A stretch of DNA of 64,000 nucleotides, taken from assembly GCA_028285625.1 (NCBI GenBank), contig JANQOX010000008.1:1-64000 (forward strand), given 5' to 3'. Position numbers and translations under genes: made by a program. Below, piece by piece: positions 16,700-24,738 of this stretch. Below the pieces are notes generated by a model that made no database searches, was not told the DNA's origin, and worked only from the letters and a program-made list of their open reading frames with translations. The DNA comes from Myxococcota bacterium. Its GTDB lineage: Bacteria > Myxococcota_A > UBA9160 > UBA6930. Position 1 is the stretch's first letter; each line of letters starts with the position of its first letter.

Positions 16700-18705
16700 T
16701 GCGGCTCGGGCGGGGAGTCGGGTGTGGAGGGCACGCCCGGCACCATAGCCGAGGCCTGTGCCGTGCTGGGGCGGATGAGCACGCGACGCTCCGCCGAGAC
16801 CAGATCCGTGATCGGCACGTCCTGGATGTCGAAGCCCGGCAACAGGGCAGCGAACTCGGCGTCGGCCTTGCGGTATCGAAGGCGCGCCGAAACCGTGAGG
16901 ATGCTGCCGGGGGCGACCTCGGGCACGGCGACCTCGTAGCGCTCCCGATCGGCGGCGCCGGAGAGGATCGCCCGGCGCGTGCGGAAGCCGGCAGCGAGCC
17001 CGCCGGTCACGAAGATCTCGCGACCCGCTTCATCCACGGGCACCGAGACGAGCGCGAACGCCTGCGGGTCGCGCCGGCCGTCGGCGTCGAGTTCGCCGCG
17101 CGACCACAGCGGGGTGCCGTCTGCAGCGCGTACCCGCACCTCGACCCAGGCCTCGTTGACCTCGTTGGGCCCCGCCGGAAAGGCGTGGCCCACGCCCCGG
17201 TTTTCGAGCACGACGCTGATCGGAAGGGTCTCGCCGGGCGCGACGCTCTCGGGTGCCTCGATCGCCAGGGCGACCGGCGGGCCCTCCGGCACCAGGTGGC
17301 GGATCTCTTCGGGCACCGCCTCGCCACGCAGGAACCGCTCGGTCGCGGCCAGCTGCTCGGCGTCGGCCAGGTGGGCCGCGACGAAGGTGTTGGCCGCGAG
17401 GAAGCGATGGCTGCGGTGGCCGCCGCGGCGCGGCGCGACGGGGTCGTCCGAGTCGGCGACGCGTCCCATGTGACAATCCCGGCAGCCCACGACCTGAGCG
17501 TCGGGCCCCACGCCGCGGGCGAAGGACGACAGGCCCCAGTCGTCGTTCTCGTTGTGCAGGCGCAGGAAGCCGAACCCGTTCAGTCCCTCGTGGGCGTTGA
17601 CCGTGTGGCAGGACGAGCACTGGTGCGACGTGCGCAGCACGGGGGGCGTCATGGCGGCCCGGTGCGCCTCGCGAAAGCCCGCGACCAGGACGCGGTTCGC
17701 GGCATCGGTGAAGACCGAGCCGCGGTTGCGAAGGGCGAAGCCGTCGGGCGGGGCGTACTGCATGCGCCCGTTTCCGTCGCTGGCGGGCACCCGCTGGATG
17801 CCGTGGCACACCATGCAGGTGACACCCGTCTCGCGCAGGTCGGGCGGGGCGTCGAATACCGAGTCGGCGACCCCACCGGCCAGCAGCGCGACCGGCTCGT
17901 GGCAGGCGGCGCAGAATCGTGCGGCGGCCGGGCCGCCGCGCTCTTCGGCCGGACGCGTCGCGGCCTCGATCAGTGGATTGTCCACCCCGCTGAACCGGTG
18001 CACGCTCGACGACCACTCCGCGAAGATCTCGGCGTGGCAGGCGCCGCAGTCGGCACTGCCCGTGAGGCGCTCCGGGGCCACGAAGCCGCCGTGGACGGTC
18101 TCGGTGAACGACGCGGCGAACACCGAGCCGTCGGGCGTGCGCGGGTGGTCGTCCGGGATCTGCACCAGGCCGTCGCCCTCGTCCAGCAGGGCGGCCAGGA
18201 GGCCCGTGACGGCGAGGGCACACGCGACGCCGCCGAGCGTGGCCCGTGCCGCCCGGCGCGCACCCGTGCTGGGTGAACCGGCCGGCGCCGGTGCGCGTCG
18301 CACCACGTGCACGGGGAGCAGCACGAGCAGCAGCGCGGCGGGCGCGGCGTGGAGCCAGGGAACCCACGCGCCGGGGACGTGCCCCAGTGCGTAGGAGACG
18401 GCCAGCGCGACCCCGCTGGCAACCACCGCTGCCAGCAGGCCCGTCGCGAGCCACGCGAGGTTGCGGGCCATCCCGCGCTCGCGCTGGGCCAGGCGGCGCG
18501 CGTGGGCATACGCGAAGACCGCCAGCAGCGGCGCTGCCACGAGGCCGGTGCCCACGTGCACCAGCAGCGTCGCCTGGCCGGAGAGGTCGGCGGGCAGGGC
18601 CACCAACGCGATCCCGGTGGCGGCCAACAGCGCGAGCGCGCCCACGGCCAGGGACGTGCCCCGGACCCGTGTGGCAGCGCGGTCGGCTTCGGTTCGCGCG
18701 GGCAT
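16696..18705 (-). CDS. membrane-bound pentaheme c-type cytochrome
   Basis: A 669-residue protein with about five N-terminal membrane segments (roughly 17-38, 46-68, 85-107, 114-135, 157-174). A periplasmic domain follows with five CxxCH haem sites at residues 220, 265, 297, 363 and 408, in a cytochrome c554-like layout. A beta-rich C-terminal domain (about 450-650) contains VLENRGVGHAFPAGPNE. It should pass electrons between the quinone pool and a periplasmic or surface partner; the partner is unknown. It is the first gene of the minus-strand run and is coupled to rmlB by a GTGA overlap. It is divergent from the ASPIC/UnbV gene with 37 bp between starts. TAGGAT lies 8 nt before the ATG. Confidence 0.88.
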   Translation of the reverse strand: MPARTEADRAATRVRGTSLAVGALALLAATGIALVALPADLSGQATLLVHVGTGLVAAPLLAVFAYAHARRLAQRERGMARNLAWLATGLLAAVVASGVALAVSYALGHVPGAWVPWLHAAPAALLLVLLPVHVVRRAPAPAGSPSTGARRAARATLGGVACALAVTGLLAALLDEGDGLVQIPDDHPRTPDGSVFAASFTETVHGGFVAPERLTGSADCGACHAEIFAEWSSSVHRFSGVDNPLIEAATRPAEERGGPAAARFCAACHEPVALLAGGVADSVFDAPPDLRETGVTCMVCHGIQRVPASDGNGRMQYAPPDGFALRNRGSVFTDAANRVLVAGFREAHRAAMTPPVLRTSHQCSSCHTVNAHEGLNGFGFLRLHNENDDWGLSSFARGVGPDAQVVGCRDCHMGRVADSDDPVAPRRGGHRSHRFLAANTFVAAHLADAEQLAATERFLRGEAVPEEIRHLVPEGPPVALAIEAPESVAPGETLPISVVLENRGVGHAFPAGPNEVNEAWVEVRVRAADGTPLWSRGELDADGRRDPQAFALVSVPVDEAGREIFVTGGLAAGFRTRRAILSGAADRERYEVAVPEVAPGSILTVSARLRYRKADAEFAALLPGFDIQDVPITDLVSAERRVLIRPSTAQASAMVPGVPSTPDSPPEPQ

Positions 18706-18713
18706 GGTCGTCT

Positions 18714-18719
18714 ATCCTA
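18714..18719 (-). promoter_or_regulatory. -10 box of a leaderless promoter for the cytochrome operon
   Basis: TAGGAT on the minus strand ends 8 nt before the ATG at 18705 with no Shine-Dalgarno sequence. The divergent gap to the ASPIC/UnbV gene is only 37 bp, so the -35 region would lie at that gene's start. Confidence 0.5.
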
Positions 18720-18742
18720 CCCGTGCCGGCGGGGAATGGACG

Positions 18743-20827
18743 ATGCAGCAGCGAAGCGAGCGAGCGGCCCCCGGCCGGCGTGCGCGCCGGGGTCGGCGTC
18801 TACGCTGGTGGTGGGCGATCCCGGGGCTCGGCCTGTTGCTGCTCCAGGTCGTCTTCGCGAGCGACGTCCTGCGTTTTGCACAGTCGCTGCGCGGGTATTC
18901 CGAGCGGGCCTGGCCTTCGCTGCGGGTCGACTGGCAGCTCTTCCGCCATGTCGAGCCGGCGCTGGCAAGGGGCGATCCCGACGCGGCCCTGGCATCGCTC
19001 CACGCCATCGACGACGACGCCAGGCTGTTCGAGGACCGGCTGGCGCCCGTGCGGGTGCGCGCCCATCTCGCCCGCGACGACGTCCCGCGGGCACTCGAGT
19101 CCTACGCGGCGCTCCAGGCCCTGGGCCGCGACGACGCCCTGCCGCCCTGGGCCCACGACGTGCTGCGACCGCGACTCGCCGGCCGTGCGGCCGGGCCCAG
19201 CGCGCTCGCCTTCGCCGAGATCACCGGGCGCGCGGGTGTCGAGTTCACCCACCACCAGCGCGGCGCCGGCCGGATCGATGCGCTCTACCAGGCCATGGGC
19301 TCGGGCCTCGCGCTCGTCGACCTGGACGGGGACGCGGTGCTCGACCTGCTGCTCCTCGGCGGGATGCAGGCGGGAGAGGGCCCGAGCCCGGGCAATCGCC
19401 TCTATCGCGGGCTCGGCGACGGGCGCTTCGCAGACGTGACCACCGGGTCGGGTCTGGCGAATGCGGGCTTCGCCTACGGTGTGGCGGCGGCTGACCTCAC
19501 CGGGGACGGCCTCCCCGAGCTCTACGTCACGACGTACGGTGCGAACCGGCTCTACCGCAACCTGGGCGGGTTGCGTTTCGAGGACGTGGCCGGCGCCGCC
19601 GGTGTGGCCGGCGACGGGGGGGCCAGCACGGGCGCCGCCTTCGCCGACATGGACGGCGACGGCGACCTCGACCTGTACGTCTCTCAGTGGGTGGAGCTCC
19701 CCGACCGCCGCGAAGACCGCGTGATCCGGCTGCTGTTCGCCGAGCGGAGTCGTCTCTCGCTGTTCGCGCCCCACATGTACACGCCCGCCCGCAACCAGCT
19801 CTTCCGAAACGAGGGCGGTGCCCGCCTGCAGTTTCGCGACGTGACGGTCGAGGCCGGCGTGGCGGATCCGACGGGCCGGGGCCTCGGGGTGGTCTTCACC
19901 GACTTCGACGGGGACGGTGCGCCGGACCTGTTCGTCGCCAACGACGAGTCTCCCAACCGCTACTTCCGCGGGAGGGGGGATGGCCGCTTCGACGACGTCT
20001 CGGCCGCGACCCGGCTGCTCGACGCACGCGCAGGAATGGGCGTGGCCGTGGCCGACCTCGACGACGATGCGGCACTCGATCTCGTCTACACGAACTTTCG
20101 CACCGAGTACAACGCGGCGGTCCTCAATCGCCTCGACGAGGGGTACTTCGCCGAGCAGACCCAGGCCTACGGGCTCTCGGCGGGATCCCTGGGCAGGACG
20201 AGCTGGGGGGTCGCGGTCGAGGACTTCGACAACGACCGCGATGTCGACCTCGCCACCGTCAATGGCCATCCCACGCCGTTCGATCCCGAGTTGACCCCGT
20301 TCCGCGGGGCACTGGCCGAGTCGCCCACCTGCCTGCCGGAGTCGCCGCTGCTCTACGAGCGCCGCGGTTCGCGCTACGTGGACGTGACGTCGGGGTCGGG
20401 GGATTTCGGCCGGTTGGTCACGGTGGGCCGCGGTCTCGTGGCGGGCGACATCGATCGGGACGGCCGTCTGGACCTCGTGGTCAGTGCGAACAACGGCGCC
20501 GCTCGCCTGTACCGGAACGCGAGCGGGTCGGCGGGGCACTGGCTGGTGGTGCGCCCGCGCGGGGACGCCCCCAACGCGTCGGCCGTCGGCGCCACGGTGG
20601 CCGTCTCGAGTGGCGGCACCACGCAGCACCGGCGCATCCTGTCCGGCGGGAGCTACCTCTCGCAGGCGCCGCTCGAGGCGCACTTCGGCCTGGGAGACGC
20701 GACCCGCGTCGACAGCCTGCGCGTGCGTTGGCCCGACGGCCGCGAGACGCGGATCGACGATCTGGCGGCCGATGCCGTCGTGGAGGTGCGACCGCCAGCG
20801 GTCCGCGCCGACGCACCGCGCCGCTAG
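18743..20827 (+). CDS. FG-GAP/VCBS repeat protein with C-terminal ASPIC/UnbV domain (CRTAC1-like)
   Basis: A 694-residue protein with an Arg-rich N-terminus and one membrane segment (about 22-40), an N-terminal helical region, then a beta-propeller with at least six Asp-rich calcium-type loops (DLDGDAVLDL, DMDGDGDLDL, DFDGDGAPDL, DLDDDAALDL, DFDNDRDVDL, DIDRDGRLDL). It ends with an ASPIC/UnbV domain (HFGLGDATRVDSLRVRWPDG). Such proteins are surface or periplasmic and often linked to adhesion or matrix; biochemical function is unknown. ATG at 18743 is chosen because a GGGGA lies upstream and the membrane segment then begins at residue 22. Its TAG stop shares CTAG with the convergent radical SAM gene. 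Confidence 0.88.
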   Translation: MQQRSERAAPGRRARRGRRLRWWWAIPGLGLLLLQVVFASDVLRFAQSLRGYSERAWPSLRVDWQLFRHVEPALARGDPDAALASLHAIDDDARLFEDRLAPVRVRAHLARDDVPRALESYAALQALGRDDALPPWAHDVLRPRLAGRAAGPSALAFAEITGRAGVEFTHHQRGAGRIDALYQAMGSGLALVDLDGDAVLDLLLLGGMQAGEGPSPGNRLYRGLGDGRFADVTTGSGLANAGFAYGVAAADLTGDGLPELYVTTYGANRLYRNLGGLRFEDVAGAAGVAGDGGASTGAAFADMDGDGDLDLYVSQWVELPDRREDRVIRLLFAERSRLSLFAPHMYTPARNQLFRNEGGARLQFRDVTVEAGVADPTGRGLGVVFTDFDGDGAPDLFVANDESPNRYFRGRGDGRFDDVSAATRLLDARAGMGVAVADLDDDAALDLVYTNFRTEYNAAVLNRLDEGYFAEQTQAYGLSAGSLGRTSWGVAVEDFDNDRDVDLATVNGHPTPFDPELTPFRGALAESPTCLPESPLLYERRGSRYVDVTSGSGDFGRLVTVGRGLVAGDIDRDGRLDLVVSANNGAARLYRNASGSAGHWLVVRPRGDAPNASAVGATVAVSSGGTTQHRRILSGGSYLSQAPLEAHFGLGDATRVDSLRVRWPDGRETRIDDLAADAVVEVRPPAVRADAPRR

Positions 20828-21717
20828 GCCTCGCGAAGCACGTTGCGGTAGCCGCTCCCATCGGCGAGCCGCCAGTCCTCGCAGCCGTCGCAGGGGCCCA
20901 CGCGTTCCGGCTGGCCCTCGAGGTGCGCGCGCCGCCGCCGCTCCAGCTCGGGTCCGTGCCAGATGGAGGCAATCGACTCCTGCTTCAGCGATCCCAGTGG
21001 CGCCTGGGCGTCCCAGTCGGCGCCGCACATGGTGACGGTGCCGTCCTGCAGGACCATCAGCGACTCGAACAGCCAGGGGCAGGGCGGGCGCTCGGCGGAG
21101 GCTGCCGGCGCGTCCACGCCGACGGCGCCGCCGAAGGGCGCGGGCGCGATCGTCATGACGAAGTCGTCGGGCCCCAGGTGCGGTCGCCACTGGGCGACGA
21201 TCGCGTCCAGTTCGCGTTCCACGCGCTCGGTCCGCATGAACTGGATCGAGACCACCGGCCGATCGCACCCCCGTTTCCGTTTCAGGGCGAGGAAGCCCTC
21301 CACGTTGCGAACGACGCGATCGTAGTGGTTGCGGCCGCGCATCTCGCGATAGGCCTCGCGGTCGCCGGCATCCATCGAGCACTCCAGGCGGTCGAGTCCG
21401 GCGTCGAGCAACGCTTCCGCCAACGCCCCGTGAAGGCTCACGCCGTTGGTCGAGAGCCCGATCTGGTGCACCCCGGCGGCCCGCGCGTCGCGGATCAACG
21501 CCGGGAGTTCGGGGTGCAGCAGCGACTCACCCAGAAAGTGGAGCCAGAGCGCCGTCTCGTGCCGTGCGCACTCGCGCGCGAGGCGGCCGAACACCGCCGG
21601 GTCCATGAAGCCCAGGGGACGCGTGAACCCGAGGCGCGGGCACAGGCGGCAGCGCTGGTTGCAGTGGTTGGTGAGCTCGACGTTGATGCGCCGGGGAAAG
21701 GCGAGGGCGCGCCGCAT
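20824..21717 (-). CDS. radical SAM protein with SPASM-like C-terminal cysteines
   Basis: A 297-residue radical SAM enzyme. The 4Fe-4S cysteines are in NHCNQRCRLCPR (Cys19, Cys23, Cys26) and the SAM-binding GE motif in FLGESLLHPEL. Cysteines near the C-terminus (VTMCGADW, PCDGCEDW) fit a SPASM/twitch auxiliary cluster. SPASM proteins modify peptides or small metabolites, and no precursor peptide is evident nearby. The short ATG start at 21717 is preferred because the domain starts at once (RRINVELTNHC). It is convergent with the ASPIC/UnbV gene, sharing 4 bp (CTAG). Confidence 0.87.
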   Translation of the reverse strand: MRRALAFPRRINVELTNHCNQRCRLCPRLGFTRPLGFMDPAVFGRLARECARHETALWLHFLGESLLHPELPALIRDARAAGVHQIGLSTNGVSLHGALAEALLDAGLDRLECSMDAGDREAYREMRGRNHYDRVVRNVEGFLALKRKRGCDRPVVSIQFMRTERVERELDAIVAQWRPHLGPDDFVMTIAPAPFGGAVGVDAPAASAERPPCPWLFESLMVLQDGTVTMCGADWDAQAPLGSLKQESIASIWHGPELERRRRAHLEGQPERVGPCDGCEDWRLADGSGYRNVLREA

Positions 21718-21787
21718 GCAGGCTACGGTACCATGCGGTCTCTGGGGGCTCTGACGCAGGACGGACGCGGACCCACGCGGGAGCAAG

Positions 21788-22510
21788 GTGGCAACGCGCA
21801 TCGCGGGCATCCAACCGGGCTACCTGCCCTGGCTCGGCTTCTTCGACCAGATGCAGAACGTGGACGCGTTCCTGGTCGCGGACGAGATGCCGTACAGCAC
21901 CTCGGGATGGTGTCGGCGCAACCGCGTCAAGGGGCCCGAAGGCGCGGTCTGGCTCACGCTGCCCGTACGCAGTCCCGCGGCCACGCCGATCGACGCGGTG
22001 AGGCTCGATCCCGACGTCCCGTGGCGGCGCAAGCACGCGGCCACGCTCCGCCACCTGTACGCCCGCGGCTGTGAGGTGGAGGATCTGGTGGCGGCGCTGG
22101 AGACTGCCGTTGCCGGTCCGGCCGAGAGGATGGTGGATGCGTCGATCCCGACCCTGCGCCTGATCGCTCAGCGCCTGGGCATCACCACGCCGATCCTGCT
22201 GTCTTCGGAGCTCGGACTCGAGGCGCGCTACCGGGCCCGGTACCCCGATCGGCCCGAACCCACCTGGAGGATCGCTTCCTACCTGGAGGATCTGGGCGCC
22301 AGGTCGCTGCTCGAGGGCGCTGCGGGTCGCGACTACTTCGACGTACCGACCTTCCGTGAGCTCGGCTTCGAGGTCACCTTCCACGACTACGTGCATCCCA
22401 CCTATCCCCAGCTGCACGGAGCGTTCGTCTCGCACCTTTCGGCGATCGACCTGCTGCTCTGCGTGGGCGCCGATCGTGCGGGTCGTGTGCTACGCGGAGG
22501 TTCGGCATGA
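21788..22510 (+). CDS. WbqC family protein
   Basis: A 240-residue protein matching the WbqC family: IAGIQPGYLPWLGFFDQM at the N-terminus, DEMPYSTSGWCRRNRVKG, LTLPVRS, then a helical region ending FHDYVHPTYPQLHGAFVSHLSAIDLLL. WbqC genes occur in O-antigen and capsule clusters; the biochemical role is undefined, though aminosugar-related chemistry has been suggested from context. GTG at 21788 is chosen because GGGAG lies about 6 nt upstream. It is the first gene of a plus-strand pair with a polyprenyl-phosphate glycosyltransferase. Its TGA overlaps the ATG of a micro-ORF (ATGA). Confidence 0.88.
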   Translation: MATRIAGIQPGYLPWLGFFDQMQNVDAFLVADEMPYSTSGWCRRNRVKGPEGAVWLTLPVRSPAATPIDAVRLDPDVPWRRKHAATLRHLYARGCEVEDLVAALETAVAGPAERMVDASIPTLRLIAQRLGITTPILLSSELGLEARYRARYPDRPEPTWRIASYLEDLGARSLLEGAAGRDYFDVPTFRELGFEVTFHDYVHPTYPQLHGAFVSHLSAIDLLLCVGADRAGRVLRGGSA

Positions 22511-22560
22511 GTGGTCGGCTCGGCATCAGCGGGTGGGCAGGCGGCGAGGACGCATCATGA
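22507..22560 (+). CDS. 17-codon micro-ORF linking wbqC and a glycosyltransferase gene
   Basis: An ATG at 22507 overlaps the wbqC stop as ATGA. The frame (MSGRLGISGWAGGEDAS) ends in a TGA that overlaps the ATG at 22557 of the next gene, again as ATGA. The whole 46-bp intergenic gap is therefore one open frame joined on both sides by classic coupling overlaps. It may act as a translational relay rather than encode a functional peptide; chance is possible at this length. Confidence 0.35.
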   Translation: MSGRLGISGWAGGEDAS

Positions 22561-23486
22561 CCGACGGACACGCGGTGCCCGAGGTCTCGGTGGTGGTCCC
22601 GCTGCTCGACGAGGAGGCCAGCGTGGACGAGCTGCTGGCGCGCACGAGCGCCGTGCTCGAGGAGCGCGGGGTCTCCTTCGAACTCGTCCTGGTGGACGAC
22701 GGCAGTCGCGATGCCACGGCGGCCAAGCTGCGCGCGGCCGAAGCGACCGACCCTCGGCTGCGCGTGTTCGAACTGCTGCGCAACTTCGGTCAGAACGCGG
22801 CGCTCGCCTGCGGGATCTTCGAGGCGCGCGGCGACGTCGTGGTCACCATCGATGCCGATCTGCAAAACCCGCCGGAGGAGATCCCCCGCCTGCTCGATGC
22901 GATCGACGGCGGTGCCGACGTGGCCACGGGTCTGCGCACCCAGCGCTACGAGGGCCTGGTGCGCTGGCTGGGCTCGCGGGCCATGCACTGGCTGGCCCGT
23001 CGGCTCACGGGCGCGCGCATCCGCGACTTCGGCGGGCAGTTCAAGGCGTACCGGCGCCCCGTGGTCGAGGAGGTGCGACGCATCTGGGCCCCTGGCAAGC
23101 CGTTGTTTCCGCTCGCGCTCTGGCTCGGGTTTCCGGTGGCGGAGGTGCCGGTGCGCCACGAGCCGCGCCGCTCGGGCGACTCCCGCTACAACCTGCGTTC
23201 GCTCCTGCGCATCAACGTGGACCTGATCACCAGCTTCTCCACGCTTCCGCTGGCGGCCATCGGGGCGGTCGGGGCGCTGTGCCTCGGGGCGGGTCTGGTG
23301 GGCATCGCGATCTGCCTGTGGATCCCGGCTTCGACCTTCGCGCAGGCCGCCTCGCTCACGTTGCTCGGTGTGGGCGCGCTGCTGCTCGCCACGGGAGTGC
23401 TCGGCCAGTACCTCGGCCGGATCTACCAACAGGTCGCCGGCCGCTCGCCCGCCTTCGTGGTGCGCCGCGGTCCGACGTCGGACTAG
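22557..23486 (+). CDS. GT2 polyprenyl-phosphate glycosyltransferase (ArnC/GtrB-like)
   Basis: A 309-residue GT2 enzyme with SVVVPLLDEEASVDELL, VDDGS, LRNFGQNAALACG, the catalytic TIDADLQNPPEEIP, then FGGQFKAYRR, and two C-terminal membrane helices (about residues 225-250 and 262-285). It is a paralogue of the enzyme at 12089-13021, and both should load a sugar or aminosugar onto undecaprenyl phosphate. ATG at 22557 is chosen for the ATGA overlap and the domain start. It closes the wbqC unit; the next gene is on the opposite strand, 9 bp away. Confidence 0.9.
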   Translation: MTDGHAVPEVSVVVPLLDEEASVDELLARTSAVLEERGVSFELVLVDDGSRDATAAKLRAAEATDPRLRVFELLRNFGQNAALACGIFEARGDVVVTIDADLQNPPEEIPRLLDAIDGGADVATGLRTQRYEGLVRWLGSRAMHWLARRLTGARIRDFGGQFKAYRRPVVEEVRRIWAPGKPLFPLALWLGFPVAEVPVRHEPRRSGDSRYNLRSLLRINVDLITSFSTLPLAAIGAVGALCLGAGLVGIAICLWIPASTFAQAASLTLLGVGALLLATGVLGQYLGRIYQQVAGRSPAFVVRRGPTSD

Positions 23487-23495
23487 GCGGACCGC

Positions 23496-24719
23496 TCAGG
23501 GAAACACCGCCTGCAGCGCGTACGCGAAGTGCAGGCCCTCCGGCGGCGCCCCGCGGCGCACGCGCGTGACGCGCAGCCGGTCCGTCATCAGCATCACCTG
23601 CCAGGCAAGGCGACGTGCGAACAGGTCCTTCCAGTCGTCGCAGGGCAGCTGCAGGCCGTAGGCCGCGTCCGCGCAGCCCGGCTCTGGCGTGGCATCGGGT
23701 CGGGTGAAGTCCACCGTGTAGTGGCCGGGGTCGTCCCCGGTGATTTCGAAGGCCACGCGCTGACCCACGTAGTGCGCGGCTTCGCGGCGAGCGCGCAGCA
23801 ACGCCGGCAGATGGGTGAGGAAAGTCTCTTCGGTGGACGGTCTCTGCGGATCTTCTGCGTCGCCCAGGACCGCGTGGATCGAGTCGGTGGCCACGCGCGG
23901 CGCCGCGGTGCCCGCGACCACGCCGCGCTCGATGCCGCCCTCGCGCGACCACGCGTCGCCGGGCGAGAGGTCCAGCAGTTCGGTGTCCGGCGCCTCTTCG
24001 GCCAGGGCGCGGGTCAGGTCGCGCGCCCCCCGGCGGATCACCTTGCGCGTGACGTCGGGGCCCTTGGGGCCGCACCAGCGCAGGTTCGAGGCCGCGGCCA
24101 GGGCCGCCGGGCAGCCCAGGATGCGGGCCGAGACGGCGGCACCCCGCGGTCCGTGGTCGGCGTCCTTGAAGGACGGAAGGCCGAGCAGCGAGGGTTGGTC
24201 GAAGGAGTTATGGCTGAGCGCTGCCAGATCCGGCACGCCGAGGCGGCTGCGGATCTCGCGCACGACCTCCTCCGGCTGGGGCGCGTCCACGCCATTCCAG
24301 AACCGACCGGAGGGCCCTTCGATGAAGAACGCGCACTCGTCCAGGACGCCCTGCGAGGGCGTGGGCGTGATGCGCACGTCCCCGATCTCGTAGGGCTCGT
24401 AGTCCGCGCGTGCCTCGAGGTGCTCGAAACCGAGGCGCTTCAGGTTGCGATCGAGCTCGGTGAAGCGCACCGGCGGGTGGACGACAGGGATCTGCTTGTC
24501 GGGAAGCGCCGCGAGGGTAGGGGCGTTGAAGTGGTCGAGATGCCCGTGACTGAGCGTGATCACGTCGATGGGGGGAAGATCCGCCACACCGAAGTTGCGT
24601 GTGGGCGCATGCTCCACCAGCCCATCGAAGATGGGGTCCACCAGCCACGGGTCGCTCAGGATGCGCAGCCCGCCCACCTCCACCAGGTGGCAGGCGTGCC
24701 CGACGAACGTCACGCGCAC
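23496..24719 (-). CDS. metallo-beta-lactamase-fold hydrolase (UlaG/CMAH-like)
   Basis: A 407-residue protein with an N-terminal metallo-beta-lactamase domain: VTFVGHACHLVEVGGLRILSD, then TLSHGHLDHFNAP with the HxHxDH metal set at His58, His60, Asp62, His63. The layout of a short MBL domain with a long C-terminal extension of about 200 residues resembles UlaG-type and CMP-sialate-hydroxylase-like proteins more than beta-lactamases. No Rieske motif is seen. GTG start at 24719. The WecD-like gene lies 19 bp upstream, so co-transcription is likely and a sugar-nucleotide or glycolipid substrate is plausible (inference). Confidence 0.8.
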   Translation of the reverse strand: MRVTFVGHACHLVEVGGLRILSDPWLVDPIFDGLVEHAPTRNFGVADLPPIDVITLSHGHLDHFNAPTLAALPDKQIPVVHPPVRFTELDRNLKRLGFEHLEARADYEPYEIGDVRITPTPSQGVLDECAFFIEGPSGRFWNGVDAPQPEEVVREIRSRLGVPDLAALSHNSFDQPSLLGLPSFKDADHGPRGAAVSARILGCPAALAAASNLRWCGPKGPDVTRKVIRRGARDLTRALAEEAPDTELLDLSPGDAWSREGGIERGVVAGTAAPRVATDSIHAVLGDAEDPQRPSTEETFLTHLPALLRARREAAHYVGQRVAFEITGDDPGHYTVDFTRPDATPEPGCADAAYGLQLPCDDWKDLFARRLAWQVMLMTDRLRVTRVRRGAPPEGLHFAYALQAVFP

Positions 24720-24738
24720 CGCGCATCTCGCGTTCGGC

